From contig NZ_JANKBZ010000014.1 of assembly GCF_024623785.1 (NCBI RefSeq), positions 1 through 64,000 of the forward strand: a DNA stretch of 64,000 nt. The letters are read 5' to 3'. The DNA is from Archangium lipolyticum. GTDB lineage: Bacteria > Myxococcota > Myxococcia > Myxococcales > Myxococcaceae. How positions within the stretch are numbered: position 1 is the stretch's first letter; each line of letters begins with the position of its first letter. Under the pieces are notes generated by a model. The model was given only the letters and a program-made list of their open reading frames with translations. It had not been told where the DNA came from and made no database searches. Positions 1 through 9,015 of the stretch are shown piece after piece. The position numbers were made by a program, and so were the translations under genes.

Positions 1-208
1 ACTCCACGTGCGCCGTGGAGATGGTGATGCCGCGCTCGCGCTCCTCGGGGGCCTTGTCGATCTGGTCGTACGCGAGGAACGTCGCGCCGCCCGTCTTCGC
101 CAGCACCTTGGTGATGGCCGCCGTCAGGGACGTCTTGCCGTGGTCCACGTGACCGATGGTGCCGATGTTCACGTGCGGCTTCGTTCTTTCGAACTTTTCC
201 TTACTCAT
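1..208 (-). CDS. tuf: Elongation factor Tu, N-terminal fragment
   Basis: EF-Tu is the GTPase that carries aminoacyl-tRNA to the ribosome. Only the first 69 codons lie in the window; the gene runs off the left edge. The product begins [20 protein letters not shown] and shows the P-loop GHVDHGKT at residues 19-26 and the switch-I end RGITIS at about 60-65, both diagnostic of the family. The ATG is preceded by a GAGGAGC ribosome-binding site. It is the last visible gene of the str operon, 118 bp after the fusA stop, the usual order rpsL-rpsG-fusA-tuf. Identification is secure; whether a second tuf exists elsewhere cannot be seen. Confidence 0.97.
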   Translation of the reverse strand, partial: MSKEKFERTKPHVNIGTIGHVDHGKTSLTAAITKVLAKTGGATFLAYDQIDKAPEERERGITISTAHVE

Positions 209-326
209 TGCTGCTCCTCGCGAGGCCGGGTTTCCGGCCGAATCGAGAAAAGGTGCTGCGTCGTGCTCCAAACCCGCGGAAACGTCAATCTAAATCGCCC
301 GGCCCCTCTACAAGGGACCGGTCAAA

Positions 327-2402
327 TCAGCGGTTCAACGCGTCCTTCGATGCCGGCGCGTAGTGGCTGAACCGCATGGTGTAGGTGGCTCTTCCCTGGC
401 TGCGGCTGCGCAGGTCGGTCGAGTACCCAAACATCTTGGCGAGCGGCACCTGGGCGTGGATTGCCTGCACGCCTCCCGGCCGGGGCTCCATGCCCATGAT
501 CTTCCCGCGGCGACCGTTCAGGTCGCCAATGACGTCGCCCGTGAAGTCGTCCGGGGTGACGATCTCGCAGTCCATGATGGGCTCGAGGAGCACGGGATCG
601 GCGGTCCGCACGGCGTCCCGGAAGGCCATCGAGCCGGCGATCTTGAACGCCATCTCGTTGGAATCCACGTCGTGCATCGAGCCGTCGTAGGCCTCCACCT
701 TCACGTCCAGCATCGGGTAGCCCGCGATGGGGCCGCTCTGCATGGCCTCCTGGACGCCCTGCCTCGCCGCGTCGATGAACTCCTTCGTCACCACCCCACC
801 GACGATCTGGTTCTCGAAGGCGAAGCCCGCGCCGGGCTCGTTGGGCATCACCCGCAGGTTGATGTGGCCGTACATACCCTTGCCACCCGTCTGGCGGATG
901 TACTTGCCCTCGCTCTGCACCGCCTTGGTGATCGTCTCGCGGTAGGCCACCTGGGGCTTGCCCACGTTGGCGTCCACCTTGAACTCGCGCAGGAGCCGGT
1001 CGACGATGATCTCCAGGTGCAGCTCGCCCATGCCGGCGATGATGGTCTGCCCCGTCTCCTCGTTCGTCTTCACGCGGAAGGACGGATCCTCCATCGCCAG
1101 ACGCGCCAGGCTCGTGATGATCTTGTCCTGGTCCGCCGTGGACTTCGGCTCGATGGCCACGTCGATGACGGGCTCGGGGAACTCCATCCGCTCCAGGATG
1201 ATGGGGTGCTTGTCGTCGCAGAGCGTGTCGCCCGTGCTGGCCAGCTTCAGGCCCACCACCGCGCAGATGTCGCCGGCGTAGACCTCCTGGACCTCGTCCT
1301 TCTTGTCCGCGCGCATCTGCACCAGGCGGCTGATGCGCTCGCGCTTGCCCTTCACCGAGTTCCACGCCGCGCCGCCCGCCTCCAGCTTCCCCGAGTACAC
1401 CCGGAGGAACGTGAGCGTCTGCGACTGGAACGACGGATCATTCATGATCTTGAAGACCAGCGCGCTGAAGGGCGCCTTGTCGCTCGTCTCGCGCGTCTCG
1501 TCCTCGCCCTTGGGGCTCTTGCCGTGCACCGGCGGCACTTCCAGCGGGTTGGGCAGGTAGTCCACCACCGCGTCCAGCAGCGGCTGCACGCCCTTGTGCT
1601 TGAAGGCCGAGCCACAGAACACGGGGAAGATCCGCAGGGACAGGCAGCCCTTGCGGATGGCGGCGCGGATCTCCTCCTCGGTGAGCTCCTGGCCCTCGAG
1701 GAACTTCTCGGTGAGCGCGTCGTCCTGCTCGGCGGCCGTCTCGACGAGCTCGGCGCGGGCCGCGTCGGCCTCCTCGCGGAACTCCTCGGGGATGTCCACC
1801 ACGTCGAAGCGGCTGCCCTGCTCCGAGTCGTGGAACACGAGCGCCTTCATCCGCACCAGGTCGATGACACCGCGGTGCTTCTCCTCGGCGCCCAGCGGGA
1901 GCTGCAGACGCACCGGACGCGCGCCCAGCTTCTCCTTGATGGAGTTGACGGACATCGTGAAGTCCGCGCCCACCCGGTCCATCTTGTTGATGAAGCAGAT
2001 GCGGGGGACCTTGTACTTGTCCGCCTGGCGCCAGACCGTTTCGGACTGGGGCTCGACACCGTTCACGCCGTCGAAGACCGCGATGGCCCCGTCCAGCACG
2101 CGCAACGAGCGCTCCACCTCGATGGTGAAGTCCACGTGCCCCGGCGTGTCGATGATGTTGATGCGGAACTTCTGATCGCTCCGGGTCCAGAAGGCGGTGA
2201 TCGCGGCCGAGGTGATCGTGATGCCGCGCTCACGCTCCTGCACCATCCAGTCCGTGGTCGTGGTGCCTTCATGCACCTCGCCCATCTTGTGGATGGCTCC
2301 CGTGTAGAACAGGATCCGTTCCGTGGTCGTGGTCTTGCCGGCATCGATGTGCGCCATGATGCCGATGTTGCGATAGCGCTCGAGCGGATACTCGCGAGGC
2401 AT
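327..2402 (-). CDS. fusA: Elongation factor G
   Basis: EF-G is the ribosomal translocase GTPase and, with RRF, recycles ribosomes. The 691-residue product is of normal family length. It opens with [15 protein letters not shown], followed by P-loop AHIDAGKT (17-24), [14 protein letters not shown] and NKMD GTPase motifs, and the later EF-G domains continue unbroken to the C terminus. An in-frame ATG six codons upstream (2420) is possible, but [12 protein letters not shown] matches the family N terminus, so 2402 is chosen. The gene lies 143 bp downstream of rpsG, and a strong hairpin sits in that gap. It is co-directional with tuf and part of the str operon. Myxobacteria often have an extra EF-G paralogue; the operon position argues that this is the housekeeping copy. 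Confidence 0.97.
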   Translation of the reverse strand: MPREYPLERYRNIGIMAHIDAGKTTTTERILFYTGAIHKMGEVHEGTTTTDWMVQERERGITITSAAITAFWTRSDQKFRINIIDTPGHVDFTIEVERSLRVLDGAIAVFDGVNGVEPQSETVWRQADKYKVPRICFINKMDRVGADFTMSVNSIKEKLGARPVRLQLPLGAEEKHRGVIDLVRMKALVFHDSEQGSRFDVVDIPEEFREEADAARAELVETAAEQDDALTEKFLEGQELTEEEIRAAIRKGCLSLRIFPVFCGSAFKHKGVQPLLDAVVDYLPNPLEVPPVHGKSPKGEDETRETSDKAPFSALVFKIMNDPSFQSQTLTFLRVYSGKLEAGGAAWNSVKGKRERISRLVQMRADKKDEVQEVYAGDICAVVGLKLASTGDTLCDDKHPIILERMEFPEPVIDVAIEPKSTADQDKIITSLARLAMEDPSFRVKTNEETGQTIIAGMGELHLEIIVDRLLREFKVDANVGKPQVAYRETITKAVQSEGKYIRQTGGKGMYGHINLRVMPNEPGAGFAFENQIVGGVVTKEFIDAARQGVQEAMQSGPIAGYPMLDVKVEAYDGSMHDVDSNEMAFKIAGSMAFRDAVRTADPVLLEPIMDCEIVTPDDFTGDVIGDLNGRRGKIMGMEPRPGGVQAIHAQVPLAKMFGYSTDLRSRSQGRATYTMRFSHYAPASKDALNR

Positions 2403-2491
2403 TTCTCCGAACCTCTCCAAGAACGGGAACGGGCGTGCTCCCCTGCCCTTCCAACCACGAACTCACGTAAACGGATGTCAAAGACCGGAAA

Positions 2492-2521
2492 CACCCGGAC
2501 GCGGGGGGCCGCATCCGGGTG
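2492..2521 (-). promoter_or_regulatory. Strong hairpin between rpsG and fusA
   Basis: The arms CACCCGGATGCGG and CCGCGTCCGGGTG (minus-strand sense) pair over 13 bp with one G-U wobble around a four-base loop. It lies 24 bp past the rpsG stop and about 90 bp before fusA. No U tract follows, so a simple intrinsic terminator is unlikely. It may be an RNA-processing or stability element, or a partial attenuator that sets the ribosomal protein to elongation factor ratio. Only the pairing is seen; the role is inferred. Confidence 0.55.
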
Positions 2522-2545
2522 CCGGGCACTGCGTCAAACCGAGGA

Positions 2546-3016
2546 CTACCAGCGGTAGTGGGCGAAGGCCTTGTTGGCCTCGGCCATCTTGTGCGTGTCC
2601 TCGCGCTTCTTCACCGCGTTGCCACGGTTGTTGGCGGCGTCCATGATCTCGCCGGCCAGCTTCTCCATGGCCGTCTTCTCACCGCGCGCCTTCGCGTAGG
2701 TGATGATCCAGCGCATGCCCAGCGCCACGCGGCGGTCCTGACGGACCTCCACGGGAACCTGGTAGGTGGCGCCACCGACGCGGCGGCTCTTCACCTCGAG
2801 CACGGGCTTGACGTTGTCCAGGGCCTTCTTGAAGGTCTTGAGGGGATCCTCCTTCGCACGCTCCTCGATGAGGGCGAAGGCGCCGTAGCACACCCGCTCG
2901 GCGATGGACTTCTTCCCCTTGCGCATCAGGTCGTTCACGAACTTCGTGACGAGGCGGTCCTGGAACTTCGGATCGGGAAGGATCTTGCGCTTGGCTACTA
3001 CGCGACGACGAGGCAT
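2546..3016 (-). CDS. rpsG: 30S ribosomal protein S7
   Basis: S7 is a primary 16S rRNA-binding protein that nucleates assembly of the 30S head. The 156-residue product starts [18 protein letters not shown] and contains the typical [11 protein letters not shown] and [10 protein letters not shown] segments, with normal length and no interruption. It sits second in the str operon between rpsL (141 bp upstream) and fusA. In enterobacteria S7 autoregulates the operon by binding the rpsL-rpsG intercistronic RNA. A G+C-rich stem (CCCC/GGGG) is visible in the 3017-3157 gap, but its equivalence to that site is not established. Confidence 0.97.
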   Translation of the reverse strand: MPRRRVVAKRKILPDPKFQDRLVTKFVNDLMRKGKKSIAERVCYGAFALIEERAKEDPLKTFKKALDNVKPVLEVKSRRVGGATYQVPVEVRQDRRVALGMRWIITYAKARGEKTAMEKLAGEIMDAANNRGNAVKKREDTHKMAEANKAFAHYRW

Positions 3017-3157
3017 TGCTTTCTATCCCTTACGCCCCGCTCCCATGCACCCGGGAGGCTCTGTTGGGGCTTCGAACTGCGTTGGCGATGTCGAGGAAGC
3101 TCCCCAGGGTGCGGGGCAAGCGACCTATGCGAATGAGACGAAGGTGATCGACCCGAA

Positions 3158-3529
3158 TCAGCTCGGGCGCTTGGCGCCGTACTTGGAACGGCCCTGCTTG
3201 CGGCCGGCCACGCCCACGGAGTCCAGCGTGCCGCGGATGATGTGGTAGCGAACGCCGGGGAGGTCCTTCACACGGCCACCGCGGATCATCACCACCGAGT
3301 GCTCCTGGAGGTTGTGACCCACGCCGGGGATGTAGGACGTCACCTCGATCCCGTTGGTGAGGCGCACACGGGCCACCTTGCGGAGCGCCGAGTTCGGCTT
3401 CTTCGGGGTGGTGGTGTACACGCGGGTGCAGACGCCGCGCTTCTGAGGGCACTCCTTCAGAGCGGGGCTCTTGCCCTTGATGTTCAACTTCTCGCGGCCC
3501 TGACGGACCAGCTGACTGATGGTTGGCAC
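3158..3529 (-). CDS. rpsL: 30S ribosomal protein S12
   Basis: S12 lies at the decoding centre and controls translational accuracy. The 123-residue product ([18 protein letters not shown] after the start) has the standard length. The start is GTG at 3529, preceded by a GGAAGGAAGAG purine stretch; upstream in-frame codons are not family-like. Lysines at 43 and 88 ([19 protein letters not shown]), the positions where streptomycin-resistance changes occur in other bacteria, are wild type, so the sequence predicts no ribosomal streptomycin resistance here. It is the first gene of the operon, with its own strong promoter about 90-115 bp upstream. Confidence 0.97.
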   Translation of the reverse strand: MPTISQLVRQGREKLNIKGKSPALKECPQKRGVCTRVYTTTPKKPNSALRKVARVRLTNGIEVTSYIPGVGHNLQEHSVVMIRGGRVKDLPGVRYHIIRGTLDSVGVAGRKQGRSKYGAKRPS

Positions 3530-3554
3530 TGAGCTTCTCTTCCTTCCCGATTGT

Positions 3555-3574
3555 CCCGGGCGGGTGTACCCGGG
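3555..3574 (-). promoter_or_regulatory. Hairpin in the rpsL mRNA leader
   Basis: In the predicted 5' leader of the str operon, CCCGGG pairs with CCCGGG around an eight-base loop; an alternative CGGGT/ACCCG stem lies inside. It is 25-45 nt upstream of the rpsL GTG and downstream of the predicted transcription start. It may be a leader structure regulating initiation, or simply G+C-rich chance pairing. Confidence 0.3.
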
Positions 3575-3615
3575 GGCGCATACAAACCTACAACTGCGCT
3601 TGAAAAAGGGCCGCG

Positions 3616-3643
3616 AGTATAGGGAGGGAGCACCCCGTGTCAA
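3616..3643 (-). promoter_or_regulatory. Sigma-70 promoter of the str operon
   Basis: On the minus strand a perfect -35 TTGACA (3638-3643) is followed after 16 bp by TATACT (3616-3621), one mismatch from the -10 consensus. Initiation would fall near 3609, giving an 80-nt leader before rpsL. This is the best promoter match in the window and fits a highly expressed ribosomal operon. Confidence 0.85.
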
Positions 3644-3735
3644 GCACTGCCGGCCCACGGGGTTCGAACCGTGGACTCCACCGGGGTCCATTCCTACGGT
3701 CTGTTGGCGGGCTCGCTCCTCTACTCTCCCAGCAC

Positions 3736-4245
3736 CTAGAAGTCGAGGACCATCACGATCGCGTCCTCGGGGGGCTGCCCCTCTTCCACGTAGTAGTTCG
3801 GCCGCACGCCCACCGGGCGGAAGCCGAACGACTTGTAGAGATTGATGGCGGGCTCGTTGCTCCGGCGCACCTCCAATGTCGCCAGGCAGCACTTGCGCGC
3901 CCGCCCCTCGTCCAGGGTGGCTTCCATGAGCCTGCGGCCCACCCCCCGCCGCCGGTGCTCCGGCGCGGTGGCCACGTTGAGCACGTGCACCTCGTCATGG
4001 ACGATCCAGAAGATGGAGACCCCCAGCAGGCGGCGCCCTCCCTCCGGCAGGGGCTCCTCCAGGAGGAAGATGACCGACCAGTCGTGGCTCAGCTCGCGCT
4101 GCAACAGCTCGAACGACCACGGACTGCGGAACGAGGCCTTCTCCAGCTCCATCACCGCCGGCAGGTCCTCCCGCGTCATCCTCCGGATCAGGAACGGACA
4201 CGGCCTCGACTCCCTCGGACGGAACTCCTCGCGCATCCGCCTCAT
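3736..4245 (-). CDS. rimI: Ribosomal protein S18-alanine N-acetyltransferase
   Basis: A GNAT acetyltransferase of 169 residues, resembling RimI, which acetylates the N-terminal alanine of S18. It shows the GNAT motif A signature [10 protein letters not shown] (acetyl-CoA pyrophosphate loop, about residues 97-106), a preceding [13 protein letters not shown] strand, and the C-terminal [12 protein letters not shown] segment followed by RPNYYVEEG, both typical of RimI. The N terminus carries some 20 extra residues before the conserved [13 protein letters not shown]. The start overlaps the stop of the SurA-like gene by ATGA, so the two are translationally coupled. RimI-like acetyltransferases are hard to separate from other GNATs by eye; acetyltransferase function is near certain, the substrate less so. 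Confidence 0.85.
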   Translation of the reverse strand: MRRMREEFRPRESRPCPFLIRRMTREDLPAVMELEKASFRSPWSFELLQRELSHDWSVIFLLEEPLPEGGRRLLGVSIFWIVHDEVHVLNVATAPEHRRRGVGRRLMEATLDEGRARKCCLATLEVRRSNEPAINLYKSFGFRPVGVRPNYYVEEGQPPEDAIVMVLDF

Positions 4246-4946
4246 GGCTGAGCCTCCCGGGCGAAGGGGGCCACCCGCCGCACCCGCGCACTCGCCCTCA
4301 CCTTGTCGAACTCCTCCTTCGCCAGCTGGTGGTAGCTCTCCCGGACCAGCTTCTCCTTCAGCGCCTCCCGCACCGACTCGTACGGCCCGCCCAGCGTCGC
4401 CTTGTGCTCCTCCCAGTACCGCCGCACCTCCGCCTCGCTCACCTGTGCCCGCAGGCGGATCCGGCTATCCAGGATGCGCTCGGCCCGCACTCCCCGCTCC
4501 AGCACCGCCGTCAGCTGCTCCAGGTCCGCGTCGTGCCGCGCCAGGAACGCCAGCAGCGCCGGCTCGCTCTCGAAGCGCTCGCGGAAGGACCTCAGCCGCG
4601 CATCCACCTCCGAACGCTCCGCCTGGAACGCCTGCAGCCTGTCCGCCCCCGCCACCAGCAGCCGATGGCCGATCGCCAGCTCCAGCGCCTTCTGAAGCGT
4701 CTGCTCGTCGAGTGGGGCCTCGGCCGCTCGCATGCCTCCCAGCTGCACGAGCGTCACCCGCGCCTCGAACTCCAGCTCGCTCAGGGTCAGGACCTGGTTC
4801 TCGATGACCGCCACCACCCGGTCGATGACGCGGCCCCCGGACACCGAGGGCTCCTCGGCGACAGCCTGCCCGGCCACCGCCAATGAGACCAGCACGAGCC
4901 AGCCCATCAGCCCCGTCTTCGCTCCACCCAGGCGCGGCGCTCCCAT
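4242..4946 (-). CDS. SurA-N-like periplasmic chaperone
   Basis: The 234-residue product has a signal peptide (hydrophobic segment [18 protein letters not shown] near residues 13-30) followed by [20 protein letters not shown], which is the classic beginning of the SurA N-terminal chaperone domain. The remainder is charged and helical ([20 protein letters not shown]). Parvulin prolyl-isomerase repeats, present in SurA and PpiD, are not visible and the length leaves no room for them. The start at 4946 is supported by GAGGGAGAG before the ATG and a proper signal peptide; longer in-frame starts lack both. It is transcribed with rimI (4-bp overlap) and divergent from dnaJ. Likely acts on outer-membrane protein folding, by family resemblance only. 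Confidence 0.75.
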   Translation of the reverse strand: MGAPRLGGAKTGLMGWLVLVSLAVAGQAVAEEPSVSGGRVIDRVVAVIENQVLTLSELEFEARVTLVQLGGMRAAEAPLDEQTLQKALELAIGHRLLVAGADRLQAFQAERSEVDARLRSFRERFESEPALLAFLARHDADLEQLTAVLERGVRAERILDSRIRLRAQVSEAEVRRYWEEHKATLGGPYESVREALKEKLVRESYHQLAKEEFDKVRASARVRRVAPFAREAQP

Positions 4947-5059
4947 GCTCTCCCTCGTCCCTCCGGCCACTTTATACATCCGGACCGAAGGACACACGCC
5001 GTGCTGGCGCTTGCCGCACAGCTGGTTACGATCTTGCAGTTTGGAGGGCGGCAAACCCC

Positions 5060-6232
5060 ATGGCGGACGACTACTACCAGATTCTCGGCGTGTCCCGGAC
5101 GGCCTCTGCCGACGAAATCAAGAAGGCCTTCCGCAAACTCGCTCGCCAGTACCACCCCGACGTCAACCCGGGGAACAAGGCGGCCGAGGAGAAATTCAAG
5201 CAGCTCAACGCGGCCTTCGAGGTGCTCTCGGACGAGCGCAAGCGCAAGCTCTACGACGAGTTCGGCGACGAGGCTTCCAAGTTCGGCTTCGATGAGAAGA
5301 AGGCCGCGCAGTACCGGGCCTACAAGGCCGCGCAGGCGGCCGGCGGCGGCATGCCGTTCGGCGGTGGCGGCGGCGTGGACTTCGACCTGGGCGACATCCT
5401 CGGGGACATCTTCAACCGCTCGCGCGGTGGCGGTGGCGGCGGCGTGGACTTCGGAGAGATCTTCGGGCGCGCCGGGGGAGGCCGGGGGGATGGACCCACC
5501 CCGGGTGAGGACATCACGGCCAGGCTCACGCTCAGCTTCAACGAGGCCCTCACCGGCATCGAGCGCGGCATCTCCCTGCAGCGCCCCGGCCGCTGCCAGC
5601 GCTGTCAGGGCTCGGGGCACGTGGGGACGCCCACCACGTGCGCCACGTGCGGCGGCACCGGGCGCGCCCGCCGGGGCAGCGGCATCCTGGGCATGGGCGG
5701 CGCGTGCCCCTCCTGCCACGGCTCGGGCCGCTCCGCGCCCCCCTGCCCTTCCTGCCAGTCCACGGGCGTGGTGGACGAGACGGCGCGCCTCACCGTGAAG
5801 ATCCCCGCCGGCGTCCAGACGGGCTCTAAAATCCGGCTGGCCGGCCAGGGCGCCGCGGGCACGCACGGCGGCCCTCCCGGGGACCTCTACATCGAGACGC
5901 AGGTGACGGAGCACCCCCTGGTGCGCCGCGAGGGGGACGACCTCTACCTGGACCTGCCCGTCACCGTGACCGAGGCCATGCTGGGCGCCGAGGTGCGCGT
6001 GCCCACCTTCCAGGGCGAGGTCACCGTCAAGGTGCCCCCGGGCTCCCAGTCGGGCCGCCGCATGCGGCTGCGCGGCCGGGGGGCTCCCTCGCTCAAGGGG
6101 GGGCCCTCGGGTGATCTCTACCTCACACTCCAGGTGAAGGTGCCCGAACACCCCTCCTCCGAGGCCCGAAAGGCCGCCGAGGCGCTCGCCAGCGCATACC
6201 AGACGGATGTCCGGGGGTCCTTGCAGTTGTGA
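5060..6232 (+). CDS. dnaJ: DnaJ-type co-chaperone
   Basis: Hsp40 co-chaperone that stimulates DnaK ATPase and delivers substrates. The 390-residue product has an N-terminal J domain ([19 protein letters not shown] at about residue 34-36), a long Gly/Phe-rich linker with glycine runs, a zinc-finger domain with four repeats ([32 protein letters not shown]), and two C-terminal beta domains with the repeated GDLYI/GDLYL segments. All type I DnaJ features are present. The glycine linker is bipartite with two GGGGGVDF blocks. No grpE/dnaK lies adjacent, so it may be a stand-alone DnaJ paralogue. The start follows GGAGGGCGG. A hairpin follows the stop by five bases. Confidence 0.9.
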   Translation: MADDYYQILGVSRTASADEIKKAFRKLARQYHPDVNPGNKAAEEKFKQLNAAFEVLSDERKRKLYDEFGDEASKFGFDEKKAAQYRAYKAAQAAGGGMPFGGGGGVDFDLGDILGDIFNRSRGGGGGGVDFGEIFGRAGGGRGDGPTPGEDITARLTLSFNEALTGIERGISLQRPGRCQRCQGSGHVGTPTTCATCGGTGRARRGSGILGMGGACPSCHGSGRSAPPCPSCQSTGVVDETARLTVKIPAGVQTGSKIRLAGQGAAGTHGGPPGDLYIETQVTEHPLVRREGDDLYLDLPVTVTEAMLGAEVRVPTFQGEVTVKVPPGSQSGRRMRLRGRGAPSLKGGPSGDLYLTLQVKVPEHPSSEARKAAEALASAYQTDVRGSLQL

Positions 6233-6237
6233 ATCGA

Positions 6238-6254
6238 TGGCCAGCCCCTGGCCA
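6238..6254 (+). terminator. Hairpin after dnaJ
   Basis: TGGCCAG and CTGGCCA form a 7-bp stem with a CCC loop, beginning five bases after the dnaJ stop and followed by a mildly T-rich stretch (CTTCTTGCGTT). Position and geometry suggest a weak intrinsic terminator. Confidence 0.45.
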
Positions 6255-6333
6255 ACCAAGCTTCTTGCGTTAGCTTGCGCCGCGTCCTACACGGCGCCCA
6301 AGAACTCGCAGCACCCCTCGGAGCATCCGCATC

Positions 6334-7059
6334 ATGGGCATCTTCGATTTCCTCGGTGGCTCCGGCCCCGAGAAGGCTCTCAAGCTCAAGTCCAAGGTGA
6401 CCCAGAAGTATGGGGACCCCACGACCCGTCAGAAGGCCCTCCAGCAGCTCGGGGAGATGAAGATCCCCGAGGCCGTCAGCGTCCTGCTCCACCGCTACAA
6501 CATCACCGTGGAGCCCCTCACCACGGACGCCGACGAGAAGGAGCACGTCTTCGAGCTCGTCAAGGGCTTCGGCCAGGACGCGGTGGCCCCCACCACCGAG
6601 TTCCTCCGCAAGAACGAGCAGGCCACCTCCTGGGCCCTGCGCGTGCTGGAGGCCCTCCTGCCCGAGGGCGAGGTCATCGGCATCGTCGTGGACGCGCTCG
6701 GCGCCCTGAGCACCCAGTACATGCGCAACCCCGAGAAGAAGGTCGTCCTGCTCCACTACGTCACCGGCAAGCAGGACCCGCGCATCCCCGCCGTGGTGCT
6801 GCCCCACCTCGATGACATGGCCGACGAGGTGAAGATCGCCGCCCTCAAGGCGCTCGGCCCCCTGAAGCACGAGCCGGCCCGCGAGCCCATCCTCCACGTC
6901 CTGACCGCCGGGGACTCCGGCCGCCGCGTGCAGGTGGCCGCCATCGAGGCGCTCCTGGAGAGCGGCTTCAACGTGCAGAGCCACCGCGAGAAGGTGGAGT
7001 CGGTCATCTCCGAGCCCTTCTTCGTCGACGGCTCCGGCGTGGTGAAGCGCCGCGCCTGA
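6334..7059 (+). CDS. HEAT-repeat protein
   Basis: A 241-residue soluble protein without signal peptide or membrane segment. From about residue 25 onward it consists of helix-pair repeats of HEAT/PBS-lyase type, seen in TTRQKALQQLGEMKIPEAV, EHVFELVKGFGQDAVAP and DEVKIAALKALGPL (the aspartate and leucine spacing is typical). Such proteins are interaction scaffolds; no catalytic motif is visible. Similar proteins are common in myxobacteria. It lies between dnaJ and a sensor kinase with about 100 bp and 190 bp gaps, so an operon link is uncertain. Function unknown beyond the repeat fold. Confidence 0.75.
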   Translation: MGIFDFLGGSGPEKALKLKSKVTQKYGDPTTRQKALQQLGEMKIPEAVSVLLHRYNITVEPLTTDADEKEHVFELVKGFGQDAVAPTTEFLRKNEQATSWALRVLEALLPEGEVIGIVVDALGALSTQYMRNPEKKVVLLHYVTGKQDPRIPAVVLPHLDDMADEVKIAALKALGPLKHEPAREPILHVLTAGDSGRRVQVAAIEALLESGFNVQSHREKVESVISEPFFVDGSGVVKRRA

Positions 7060-7252
7060 GCCTCGTGTCTGGCACCTGACGGGTCGGGCAGCTTGCTCCC
7101 TCCCCGTTATGTCCTCCATCGGACAGCGCAATTGTCCTGCGGTCGTCCCTGTTCCGACGGAGGGCCAGGGGAGGGTTTCCACCCCGGCTCCGGGTGGCGC
7201 AGGATCGCCTCGAGAGGTGATCGCGTCGCCCCCTGGTTGCCGAGGTAGCTCC

Positions 7253-8938
7253 GTGCCGAAGAAGAAGGTTCCGCATCTCGCAGAGATCGTCACCCTGCGC
7301 CCCGAGGTGAAGAAGTCCCCCCGGCGCGCCACCAAGCCCCAGCCTCCCGTCGAGGCCGAGGACGCCGAGCGCGCCCTGGTGGAGATGGCCCAGCACATCA
7401 CCTCCAGCGCCGGTCCCACCGAGGCCCTGCGCTCGCAGCTGCAGATCATCCACGGGCTGATGCAGGCCAAGGCCTGCTACGTGGCGCGCTTCCTCCCCTC
7501 GCGCAACCAGCTCCATGTCGAGCACGTGCGCGGCCGCTACGACGAGCGCATCACCGCCGCCACTCCCGAGGAGGGGCTCGTGGGCCGCGCCTTCGCCGAG
7601 AAGGCCATCCTCCGTGACGAGGAGTCCGTCGCCGTGCCGCTCGAGAGCCCCCAGGGCGTCAGCGGCGTGCTGGCCCTCATCGCCCCGCGCCGCTCCGCCT
7701 CGGACTCCCTGCTGATGGCCCTGGCCGGCCAGCTCTCCGCCTCCTACGAGGTGGCCCGCCTGCGCGACGACAGCGCCCGGCGCAACAAGGACCTGCAGAC
7801 GGCCATCGCAGGCCTCAAGGCCCTCGAGCAGAGCCGCGACGAGCTGCTCGGCAACGTCTCGCACGACCTGAAGAACCCCCTCACCACCATCAAGGCCTAC
7901 CTGGCCATGATGGGCCGCGAGAAGCTCGGACCCATCGCCGACGCCCAGCGCCGCGCGGTCCAGGTGTGCGACCGCAGCGCGGACCGCATGCTGCGCATGG
8001 TGAATGATCTGCTGCTCATGTCCCGCCTCCAGGCCGGCAAGATGCAGCTCAACCAGCGCCCCTTCGGGCTCAAGTCCGTGGCCGAGGAGGTCGTCCGCAA
8101 CCTCACGCCCCTGGCCGAGCAGTCCAAGGTGCGGCTCGACCTGCCCCCCTCCGGCGAGGTCTTCGTCCGCGGCGACCGCGAGCGCATCGCCGAGGCCATC
8201 CAGAACCTCGTGGAGGCCGGCATCCACCGCTGCGAGGAAGAGGACAGCGTGGAGCTGCGCGTCTCCGTCGATGACGGGCTCGCCCTGCTCACCGTGAAGG
8301 ACTCCGGGCCGGGCATCGGCGCCGAGGACCTGGAGCACGTCTTCGATCCCTTCCACCGGCCCCAGGGCAGCCGCGGCGGTCCGGGACGCAGCCTCGGCCT
8401 GCCGCTGGTGGCGAAGATCCTCGCGCTCCATGGCGGCCGCGTGGAAGCCTCCAGCACCCTGGGTGAAGGCACCAGCTTCCAGATGGTGCTGCCCATGTTC
8501 GCCGGCGCCGTCAGCTCGCCCGACGCGGCCCAGGCGGGGCCTCGCGCCGGTGGCATCCTCCTCGTCGAGGACGACGCCGACTGCCGCGAGGTGCTCCAGC
8601 AGGTGCTCGAGCAGGAGGGGTACCGGGTCATGTCCACCTCCGGCGCCGCCGAGGCCCGCTCCATCCTCTCCCACATCCGGCCGGCCATGGTGCTGCTCGA
8701 CCTGCGGCTGAGCGAGGACGATGGGCGCTCCGTGCTGCGCTTCATCCGCGGCACCGAGTCCCTCGCCGACGTGGCCGTCTACATCATCTCCGGCGCCAGC
8801 GAGGTCTCCAGCCTCGGCGCGGGCCAGGGTTTGGACCGCATCGACGGATTTTTCGAGAAACCACTGCAATTGCCACGGCTGCTGGACACCGTGGCCGCCG
8901 TGGTCCGTCCAAGCCGCCGCAACCCGGCGGTCACCTGA
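7253..8938 (+). CDS. GAF sensor histidine kinase with C-terminal receiver
   Basis: A 561-residue cytoplasmic hybrid kinase. It contains a GAF-like sensor (about 50-170), a short coiled linker, HisKA with phospho-acceptor His at about 204 (GNVSHDLKNPL), a HATPase domain with DSGPGIG and GRSLGLPLV, and a receiver domain with LLVEDDAD and acceptor Asp at about 483 (LLDLRLSED). The N box reads IQNLVEAGIH, where the magnesium-binding second Asn of the usual NLxxNA motif is replaced by Ala. ATP binding or kinase activity may therefore be impaired and the protein may act mainly as phosphatase or relay. GTG 7253 has GAGG seven bases upstream, whereas the in-frame ATG at 7109 has no ribosome-binding site. 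No membrane segment is present. Confidence 0.88.
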   Translation: MPKKKVPHLAEIVTLRPEVKKSPRRATKPQPPVEAEDAERALVEMAQHITSSAGPTEALRSQLQIIHGLMQAKACYVARFLPSRNQLHVEHVRGRYDERITAATPEEGLVGRAFAEKAILRDEESVAVPLESPQGVSGVLALIAPRRSASDSLLMALAGQLSASYEVARLRDDSARRNKDLQTAIAGLKALEQSRDELLGNVSHDLKNPLTTIKAYLAMMGREKLGPIADAQRRAVQVCDRSADRMLRMVNDLLLMSRLQAGKMQLNQRPFGLKSVAEEVVRNLTPLAEQSKVRLDLPPSGEVFVRGDRERIAEAIQNLVEAGIHRCEEEDSVELRVSVDDGLALLTVKDSGPGIGAEDLEHVFDPFHRPQGSRGGPGRSLGLPLVAKILALHGGRVEASSTLGEGTSFQMVLPMFAGAVSSPDAAQAGPRAGGILLVEDDADCREVLQQVLEQEGYRVMSTSGAAEARSILSHIRPAMVLLDLRLSEDDGRSVLRFIRGTESLADVAVYIISGASEVSSLGAGQGLDRIDGFFEKPLQLPRLLDTVAAVVRPSRRNPAVT

Positions 8939-9015
8939 AAGGCACTCCCGGCGCGGTGCGTTGACAGAAGGTGCGCGGATTATCGCCGGGTTTCGCTTAG
9001 TATCCGCGCGATCCA

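Noticed and set aside
363-2558. Long plus-strand open frame (over 700 codons) opposite fusA and rpsG
   Set aside because: Its product is rich in His, Leu, Arg and Val with no domain; it is the mirror of high-GC codons in fusA.
3645-3715. tRNA-like GGTTCGAACC sequence upstream of the rpsL promoter
   Set aside because: The T-arm stem is out of register by one base and no matching acceptor or anticodon arm can be folded on either strand.
7109-7252. ATG at 7109 as start of the sensor kinase
   Set aside because: No ribosome-binding site and an unlikely N-terminal sequence; the GTG at 7253 has a well-spaced GAGG.
8961-9003. TTGACA before argS as a promoter
   Set aside because: No -10-like hexamer lies 15-19 bp downstream; the nearest TAGTAT is 31 bp away.
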